Below the pieces are notes generated by a model, which was not told the DNA's origin, ran no database searches, and worked only from the letters and a program-made list of their open reading frames with translations. From positions 992,001 through 1,056,000 of the forward strand of contig CAVVTP010000015.1 of the NCBI GenBank assembly GCA_963751165.1: 64,000 nt of DNA, in the 5' to 3' direction. This document shows positions 58,576-64,000 of the stretch, piece by piece (the first letter of the stretch is position 1; every line of letters starts with the position of its first letter). The DNA is from Roseiarcus sp963751165. GTDB lineage: Bacteria; Pseudomonadota; Alphaproteobacteria; Rhizobiales; Beijerinckiaceae. A program made the translations under genes and the position numbers.

Positions 58576-60668
58576 CAGAAGCGTCCCCCGCCGAACAGAT
58601 ACCAGGTCGCAAGCGCGGCCACCCCGAGCAACATCGCGAAGGCGTATTGATAGATGTAGCCGGACTGAAGCCGCACGGCGCTCCGGGTCACGTCGAGGAC
58701 GCGGGCTGCAACGCCGTCCGGGCCGAGGCCGTCGATGATCGCGCCGTCGCCGCCCTTCCAGAAAAATCGCCCGATGGCGAAGGCCGGACGGACGAAGATC
58801 GCGTCATAAAGCTCGTCGAAGTACCACTTGTTGAGCAGGAAGCGGTAGAGCGCGGGGAACGCGTCGGCGAGTCGCTGCGGCGCCGTCTTTTCGACGACGT
58901 ACATGTAGTAAGCGACGAGCAGGCCGCCGAGCATCATCAACGTCGGCGACAGCGAGACGAGCCACGGGATGTGCTCCATTTCCTCGAGGATGTGGTTCTC
59001 CTGGCCGAGCGCCAGCGAGCTCCTCCAGAAACCCTCGAGGCCGCCGCCGATGAACCAGTGACGGAAGACAACGCCTGCGAACGTGGCGCCGAGCGCCAGC
59101 CCGGCGAGCGGGACCAGCATCACCGCCGGCGATTCGGGGGCCGGGTGCTGCTCCGCCGGATGATCGACCAGATGGCCGTGCACCGCATGCGTCGGCGCGG
59201 GCCGCGAATGGTCGGGCGGCGCCGGCCTGCGCAGATCCGACTCGTCATGCGCGCGCGCGTCCTCCTCATGGCCGCTCGGCGGCAGCGAGCCGGCCCAATC
59301 GCCGCGCCGGCCGAAGAAGGTCATGAACATGAGCCGCCAGCTGTAGAACGCGGTGAGCGCAGCCGCGATGTCGACGCACCAGAACGCGTAAGTCGCGCCA
59401 AAGCGGTGGGAGGCGAAGGCTGCCTCGATGATCGGGTCCTTCGACACGAAGCCAGCGAAGCCGATCGGGATAAACGGAGTGAACGGAATGCCGACGCCGG
59501 TCAGGGCGAGCGTGCCGATCATCATGGTCCAGAAAGTGAATGGCATCTCTGTGCGCAGCCCGCCCATGCGGCGCATGTCCTGTTCGTGGTGCATCCCGGT
59601 GATGACCGAGCCGGCGCACAGGAACAGGAGCGCCTTGAAGAATGCGTGGGTGAAGAGATGGAAAATGCCGAGGCTGTAGCCGCCGACGCCGAGGGCGGTG
59701 AACATGTAGCCGAGTTGCGAACAGGTCGAATAGGCGATTACCCGCTTGATGTCGTTCTGCACGAGGCCGATGGTGGCGGCGAAAAAAGCGGTCGTCGCTC
59801 CGACGATGAGAACGACGCTGAGCGCGGTCGACGACATCTCGAACAGGGGCGACAGGCGCGCCACCATGAACACGCCGGCGGTCACCATCGTCGCGGCGTG
59901 GATGAGGGCCGAGACCGGGGTCGGGCCTTCCATCGCGTCGGGAAGCCAGGTGTGGAGCAGGAACTGGGCCGACTTGCCCATCGCTCCCATGAAAAGGAGG
60001 AGGCAGACGAGCGTCGCCGCGTCCCAGTCGAAACCGATGAAATAAAAGGTCTTGCCGGCGAGGCCCGGCGCGGCGGCGAACACATGGTCGAAAGTTACGG
60101 AGCCGGTCAGCACAAAAGTCAGAAAGATGCCGAGCGAAAAGCCGAAGTCGCCGACGCGGTTGACTACGAACGCCTTGATCGCCGCGGCGTTGGCTGAGGG
60201 GCGCTCGTACCAGAACCCGATCAGCAGGTAGGACATCAGACCGACGCCCTCCCAGCCGAAAAACAACTGGACGAGATTGTCCGCCGTCACCAGCATCAGC
60301 ATGGCGAAGGTGAAGAGCGACAGGTAGGCGAAGAAACGCGGCCGGCACGGATCGTCGGCCATGTAGCCGATCGAATAGACGTGCACGAGAAACGACACCG
60401 TCGTCACCACGACCAGCATGACCGCGGTCAGGGTGTCGATGCGCAGCGCCCAATCGACTGCGAGCTTGCCCGAAATGAACCAGTTAGCGACCGGAATATG
60501 CGCAGTCGCGCCTCCACCGACCTGGACGAAGGCGATCCACGACAGGACGAAGGAGACGGCGAGGAGTCCGGTCGTGATGAGCTCCGCGCCGCGCGCTCCG
60601 ATCCACGCGCCGAACAGCCCGGCGATCAGGAAGCCGACGAGCGGCAGGAAGACGATCAGATCGTACAT
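58575..60668 (-). CDS. nuoL: NADH-quinone oxidoreductase subunit L
   Basis: The 697-residue protein is the most distal antiporter-like subunit, with FFGWEGVGLMSYLLIGFWYERP, LLHTWLPDAMEGPTPVSALIHAATMVTAGVFM, IKRVIAYSTCSQLGYMFTALG and the long lateral C-terminal helix. Between about residues 460 and 515 (59130-59290) there is a His/Pro/Asp-rich loop longer than usual. It precedes nuoM with a one-base overlap and follows nuoK by nine bases. Confidence 0.94.
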   Translation of the reverse strand: MYDLIVFLPLVGFLIAGLFGAWIGARGAELITTGLLAVSFVLSWIAFVQVGGGATAHIPVANWFISGKLAVDWALRIDTLTAVMLVVVTTVSFLVHVYSIGYMADDPCRPRFFAYLSLFTFAMLMLVTADNLVQLFFGWEGVGLMSYLLIGFWYERPSANAAAIKAFVVNRVGDFGFSLGIFLTFVLTGSVTFDHVFAAAPGLAGKTFYFIGFDWDAATLVCLLLFMGAMGKSAQFLLHTWLPDAMEGPTPVSALIHAATMVTAGVFMVARLSPLFEMSSTALSVVLIVGATTAFFAATIGLVQNDIKRVIAYSTCSQLGYMFTALGVGGYSLGIFHLFTHAFFKALLFLCAGSVITGMHHEQDMRRMGGLRTEMPFTFWTMMIGTLALTGVGIPFTPFIPIGFAGFVSKDPIIEAAFASHRFGATYAFWCVDIAAALTAFYSWRLMFMTFFGRRGDWAGSLPPSGHEEDARAHDESDLRRPAPPDHSRPAPTHAVHGHLVDHPAEQHPAPESPAVMLVPLAGLALGATFAGVVFRHWFIGGGLEGFWRSSLALGQENHILEEMEHIPWLVSLSPTLMMLGGLLVAYYMYVVEKTAPQRLADAFPALYRFLLNKWYFDELYDAIFVRPAFAIGRFFWKGGDGAIIDGLGPDGVAARVLDVTRSAVRLQSGYIYQYAFAMLLGVAALATWYLFGGGRF

Positions 60669-60677
60669 GGCCCCGCC

Positions 60678-60980
60678 TCAGCCCTTGAGCGAATTGATGT
60701 CTTCGACCGCGATCGAGCCGCGATTGCGGTAATATGCGACGAGGATCGCGAGGCCGATCGCCGCCTCTGCGGCAGCGACAGTCAGGATGAACAGTGCAAA
60801 GGCCTGCCCCGTCAGGTCGCCCGAATAGGTCGAGAAGGCGACGAGGTTGATGTTGACCGAAAGCAAGATCAGCTCGACCGACATCAGGATGATGATGATA
60901 TTCTTGTGGTTGAGGATGATGCCGGCGACGCCGATCGTGAACACGATCGCTGCGAGGATCAGGTAAGCGGAAAGGTCCAT
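60678..60980 (-). CDS. nuoK: NADH-quinone oxidoreductase subunit K
   Basis: The 100-residue protein with three membrane helices has MSVELILLSVNINLVAFS and AAAEAAIGLAILVAYYRNRGSI, containing the two conserved membrane glutamates of NuoK that belong to the proton pathway. The start at 60980 gives the standard length. nuoJ ends 11 bases upstream. Confidence 0.94.
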   Translation of the reverse strand: MDLSAYLILAAIVFTIGVAGIILNHKNIIIILMSVELILLSVNINLVAFSTYSGDLTGQAFALFILTVAAAEAAIGLAILVAYYRNRGSIAVEDINSLKG

Positions 60981-60991
60981 AAGTCGATCCT

Positions 60992-61594
60992 TCAGATGCC
61001 GGCGCGCGACGGGACCTTGCGCACTTCGACCGAGTTCTCGGGATTGCGCGCGACCTGGGAGCCGATGTCCTGGCGCTTGACGCCGGCCTTGTGTTGGAGC
61101 GTGATGACGATCGCGCCGATCATCGCAGTGAGCAGGATAAAGCCGGCCGTCTGGAAGAAATAGAAATAGCGGGTGTAGAGCACCTCGCCGAGCGCCGCGG
61201 TGTTCGACAGCGTGCCGGTCGGCGTCGCGGGCGCGGCCCGGTTCGGCGTAAGCGCCCAGCTCCACACCACGTAGACGAGCTCCGCCGCCACGCAGAACGC
61301 GATCAGGATACCCTGCGGAAGATATTGGACGAAGCCCTGCTTCATGCGGGCGAAGTCGACGTCGAGCAGCATGACGATAAAGAGGAACAGCACCGCCACC
61401 GCGCCGACATAGACGACGACCAGGATCATCGCCAGGAATTCGGCGCCGAGCAGAATGAAGAGGCCCGCCGCGCAGACGAAAGCGAGGATCAGGAAGAGCA
61501 CGGAATGGACCGGGTTCCTGGCTGAGATGACGGCGAGCGCCGACCCGACGAGAATCGTCGCAAAGATCCAGAAGAACACTTGCTCGGCCAGCAT
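60992..61594 (-). CDS. nuoJ: NADH-quinone oxidoreductase subunit J
   Basis: The 200-residue protein has five membrane helices and the NuoJ pattern ALAVISARNPVHSVLFLILAFV and FLAMILVVVYVGAVAVLFLFIVMLLD, including the pi-bulge helix region. I choose the ATG at 61594 (MLAEQVFFWIF); the open frame extends to 61687 without homology. A 112-bp gap, the largest in the cluster, separates it from nuoI. Confidence 0.93.
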   Translation of the reverse strand: MLAEQVFFWIFATILVGSALAVISARNPVHSVLFLILAFVCAAGLFILLGAEFLAMILVVVYVGAVAVLFLFIVMLLDVDFARMKQGFVQYLPQGILIAFCVAAELVYVVWSWALTPNRAAPATPTGTLSNTAALGEVLYTRYFYFFQTAGFILLTAMIGAIVITLQHKAGVKRQDIGSQVARNPENSVEVRKVPSRAGI

Positions 61595-61706
61595 CGTCAG
61601 CCTCTTAAAAAAGCCTGGTCCTCTGCGGGCCATGGCGCCGGATGAGGACTTCGCCTCATCGCCTGTAACACTCGACCCAACTTCCACTGCCGCGGGCGAG
61701 AGGCTA

Positions 61707-62201
61707 CTACCGAAACTCTGCGTTCATCGCGATGTTGCGCGCCAGCTCCCGCTCCCAGCGCGCGCCGTTCTCGAGCAGCCTGTCCTTGTCGTAGAACATC
61801 TCCTCGCGGGTCTCGGCCGCGAATTCGAAATTCGGCCCCTCGACGATGGCGTCGACCGGGCAGGCCTCCTGGCACATGCCGCAGTAGATGCATTTCGTCA
61901 TGTCGATATCGTAGCGCGTCGTGCGGCGCGTGCCGTCGTTGCGACGCGGCCCGGCCTCGATCGTGATCGCCTGCGCCGGGCAGATCGCCTCGCACAGTTT
62001 GCAGGCGATGCAGCGCTCCTCCCCGTTCGGGTAGCGCCGCAGAGCGTGCTCCCCTCGGAATCGTGGCGAAAGCGGCGACTTCTCGTGCGGATAGTTCAGC
62101 GTCGCCTTGGGCTTGAACATGTAGCGGATCGACACCGCGAACGCCGCCATGAACTCGGTCAGGAACAGCGAGCGGGCGGACTGGGCGAGCCTGAGAGCCA
62201 T
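61707..62201 (-). CDS. nuoI: NADH-quinone oxidoreductase subunit I (two 4Fe-4S)
   Basis: The 164-residue protein has two ferredoxin motifs, CIACKLCEAICP and CIYCGMCQEACP, binding clusters N6a and N6b in the peripheral arm, and RGEHALRRYPNGEERC before the first. The N-terminus is amphipathic, anchoring it to the membrane subunit. Normal length. It follows nuoH by 15 bases. Confidence 0.95.
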   Translation of the reverse strand: MALRLAQSARSLFLTEFMAAFAVSIRYMFKPKATLNYPHEKSPLSPRFRGEHALRRYPNGEERCIACKLCEAICPAQAITIEAGPRRNDGTRRTTRYDIDMTKCIYCGMCQEACPVDAIVEGPNFEFAAETREEMFYDKDRLLENGARWERELARNIAMNAEFR

Positions 62202-62216
62202 GCGTTCTTTCCTCCC

Positions 62217-63389
62217 CTAACCAGAGACGTTGGCGCCCCAGCCCGTGAACTCCAGCACGGCGGCCACCACGACGACCATGAGAAGCGAGATCGGCAAGAA
62301 GACCTTCCAGCCGAGCCTCATCAACTGGTCGTAGCGATAGCGGGGCACGAAGGCCTTAACCATCGAGAAGCAGAACACCACCGACCACAGCTTGATGAGA
62401 AACCAGATGACGCCGGGCACCCAGGTGAACGGCGCAAAGGGCAGCGGCGACAGCCACCCCCCGAGGAACAGCACGGCCGTCATGGCCGACATTGTCAGCA
62501 CCGCGACGAGCTCGGTCAGAAACTGGAGCAGGAAAAGCGACGCGGAATATTCCACATAATAGCCGGCGACGAGCTCCGACTCGGCTTCCGTCAGGTCGAA
62601 CGGCGGCCGGTTGGTTTCCGCCAGCGCCGAAACGAAGAAGATGATGAACATCGGCAGGAGCGGCAGCCAGTACCAGCCCAGGAGGCCGAAGCGCGTGTCC
62701 TGGGAGCGCACGATGTCGCTGAGGTTCAGCGATCCTGCGCACATGACGACGGTCACGATGACGAAGCCGATCGAGACTTCGTAGGACACCATCTGAGCGG
62801 CCGCGCGCAAAGCCGACAGCAGCGGATATTTCGAATTCGACGCCCATCCGGCCATGATGATGCCGTAGACGCCGAGCGACGAGACGGCGAAGAGGTAGAG
62901 GACGCCGACGTTGATGTCGCTGATGACCCATCCGTCGGACAGCGGCATGACGGCCCAGGCCGCGATCGCCAGCACGACCGACACCATCGGCGCGAAGACG
63001 AACACGCCCTTGTTTGCGCTCGCCGGAATGATCGGCTCTTTCAAGATGAATTTCAGAAAGTCGGCGAACGGCTGCAGCGTGCCCCACGGACCGACCACGT
63101 TTGGGCCGCGCCGGAGTTGCACCGCCCCCCAGATTTTTCGTTCAATGTAGATCAACGCGGCCGTCGACAGGAGCAGACAGACGAGCAGCGCCAGGCTTTC
63201 GAGCACGTAGCGCACCGCGGCGCCGACGTCGGTCGCATACATCCAATGGCCGAACGCGGCAAAATAGCCGCCGCTGACCAGGAACCACACCACGCCCACG
63301 ACGACAACGGCCGCAACCAACGCGCCGGCGCCAAGAAAGGCGAGCCAGTGAGGCGAGTCCGGGCGGCGGGAAGGAGAAGCACTGGTCAT
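62217..63389 (-). CDS. nuoH: NADH-quinone oxidoreductase subunit H with N-terminal extension
   Basis: The 390-residue membrane protein has YIERKIWGAVQLRRGPNVVGPWG, WASNSKYPLLSALRAAAQMVSYEVSIG and ALAETNRPPFDLTEAESELVAGYYVEYS, the quinone-chamber loops of NuoH. Typical alphaproteobacterial NuoH is about 340-350 residues. Here about 45 residues precede the usual first helix and include one extra hydrophobic segment (LAFLGAGALVAAVVVVGVVWFLV). No internal ATG is better placed, so the extension may be real. Confidence 0.93.
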   Translation of the reverse strand: MTSASPSRRPDSPHWLAFLGAGALVAAVVVVGVVWFLVSGGYFAAFGHWMYATDVGAAVRYVLESLALLVCLLLSTAALIYIERKIWGAVQLRRGPNVVGPWGTLQPFADFLKFILKEPIIPASANKGVFVFAPMVSVVLAIAAWAVMPLSDGWVISDINVGVLYLFAVSSLGVYGIIMAGWASNSKYPLLSALRAAAQMVSYEVSIGFVIVTVVMCAGSLNLSDIVRSQDTRFGLLGWYWLPLLPMFIIFFVSALAETNRPPFDLTEAESELVAGYYVEYSASLFLLQFLTELVAVLTMSAMTAVLFLGGWLSPLPFAPFTWVPGVIWFLIKLWSVVFCFSMVKAFVPRYRYDQLMRLGWKVFLPISLLMVVVVAAVLEFTGWGANVSG

Positions 63390-63395
63390 CGTGGC

Positions 63396-64000
63396 CTATT
63401 CCGCCGCCTGGCGCGCGTGGGGCTCAGCCAGGGCCGAACACGCGGCCATGGTGCGGGAGGCGCGCGCGATCGGGTTTGTGAGGTAGAAGTTGTGAATTGC
63501 GCTGGCGAACGGCGCTTTGTCGGGCGCGGCGACCACCGTCGACAGGCCGACGATCGCCGCAGGGTCCGCCGGCTCGATCTCGCCGAACCGCACCAGATGG
63601 GGATGGGCGGCGGCGAGCGTGGCGCGCAATTGGGCAAGCGAGTCGTACGGGAGGCGCGCGCCGAGCGGGTCGGAAAGCGCCCGCAGAATCGACCAGTCCT
63701 CGCGCGCGTCGCCGGGCGGGAACACCGCTCGTTCGGCGAACTGTGGCCGGCCCTCGGTGTTGACGTAGATGCCCGTCTTTTCGGTGTAGGCCGCACCCGG
63801 CAGGATGACGTCGGCTCGGTGCGCGCCGCGATCGCCGTGGGTGCCGATGTACACGACGAAAGCGCCGGGCTCGATGTCGAGTTCGTCCGCTCCGAGATTG
63901 AAAAGCAGATCGAGCGCCCCCGCCTTCGCCATGGACGGCGCGTCGAGGCCGCCCTCGCCCGGAACCAAGCCGAGATCGAGCCCCCCGACCCGGGACGCGA
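63396..64000 (-). CDS. nuoG: NADH-quinone oxidoreductase subunit G, C-terminal part (cut by window end)
   Basis: The frame is open to the last base of the window, reading RVGGLDLGLVPGEGG and then FNLGADELDIEPGAFVVYIGTHGDRGAHRADVILPGAAYTEKTGIYVNTEGRPQ, the C-terminal molybdopterin-oxidoreductase-like domain of NuoG. About 200 residues are visible; the Fe-S domains lie beyond the window. It ends six bases before the nuoH start. Confidence 0.93.
   Translation of the reverse strand, partial: ASRVGGLDLGLVPGEGGLDAPSMAKAGALDLLFNLGADELDIEPGAFVVYIGTHGDRGAHRADVILPGAAYTEKTGIYVNTEGRPQFAERAVFPPGDAREDWSILRALSDPLGARLPYDSLAQLRATLAAAHPHLVRFGEIEPADPAAIVGLSTVVAAPDKAPFASAIHNFYLTNPIARASRTMAACSALAEPHARQAAE

Noticed and set aside
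56977..60197. Two plus-strand frames of more than 500 codons opposite nuoM and nuoL
   Set aside because: Antisense shadows rich in Asp, Arg, His and Glu; membrane subunits on the minus strand explain the lack of stops.

Overview
The window looks like chromosomal DNA of a high-GC alphaproteobacterium, most likely of the order Hyphomicrobiales (Rhizobiales). The inference rests on gene content: a giant pole-ring-type coiled-coil protein, CckA next to DksA and a FliO-like protein, the gene order nuoG-H-I-J-K-L-M-N-birA-rnj, and a small DUF6582-type protein. The family cannot be fixed from this sequence alone. No rRNA, tRNA, CRISPR array or complete insertion sequence was seen.

Layout. 1-7.5 kb: 3' part of a giant apolipoprotein-like repeat protein (about 2,500 visible residues, probable GPR/RgsE homologue). 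7.6-20 kb: metabolic and redox genes (GFA protein, malonyl-CoA synthetase, Yip1, MsrQ, OprB-type porin, GNAT, ATP-grasp, acyltransferase, two c-type cytochromes, a LysR/pirin divergent pair). 19.9-21.8 kb: an AbiEii-like toxin pair, a VapC/AbrB pair and a decayed VapC tail. 22-25 kb: YcjF/YcjX and a SixA-like phosphatase. 25.7-33 kb: a CoxE-like VWA protein and a MoxR ATPase flanking UspA, DksA, a FliO-like protein and the cell-cycle kinase CckA. 33.8-39 kb: xdhC-xdhB-xdhA and a tiny two-gene unit. 39-40.5 kb and 43.3-45.4 kb: gene-poor stretches with palindromic repeats and gene remnants. 40.5-43 kb: thrS and acyP. 45.4-51 kb: mfd, sdhE and a hybrid histidine kinase whose sensor matches the plant ethylene receptor. 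51.3-53 kb: alkB and an SDR. 53.1-64 kb: RNase J, BirA and the complex I genes nuoN to nuoG (nuoG cut by the window end).

Three observations stand out. First, the kinase at 49480-51069 carries every residue of the ETR1 copper/ethylene site that I could align. Second, at least nine single-base indels interrupt or locally scramble otherwise intact genes, including thrS and cckA, which should be essential; this argues for consensus errors in the assembly rather than true pseudogenes. Third, an intergenic repeat family recurs at about 8.1-8.5, 21.9-22.1, 25.5 and 51.1-51.3 kb, and a different CCTCATCCTGAGG-type palindrome family sits at 39.1-39.8 kb.

Functionally, the complex I genes, c-type cytochromes, SdhE and xanthine dehydrogenase point to aerobic respiratory metabolism. 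Mfd and AlkB give DNA repair. CckA and the giant coiled-coil protein point to asymmetric cell-cycle and polar-growth control typical of the group.
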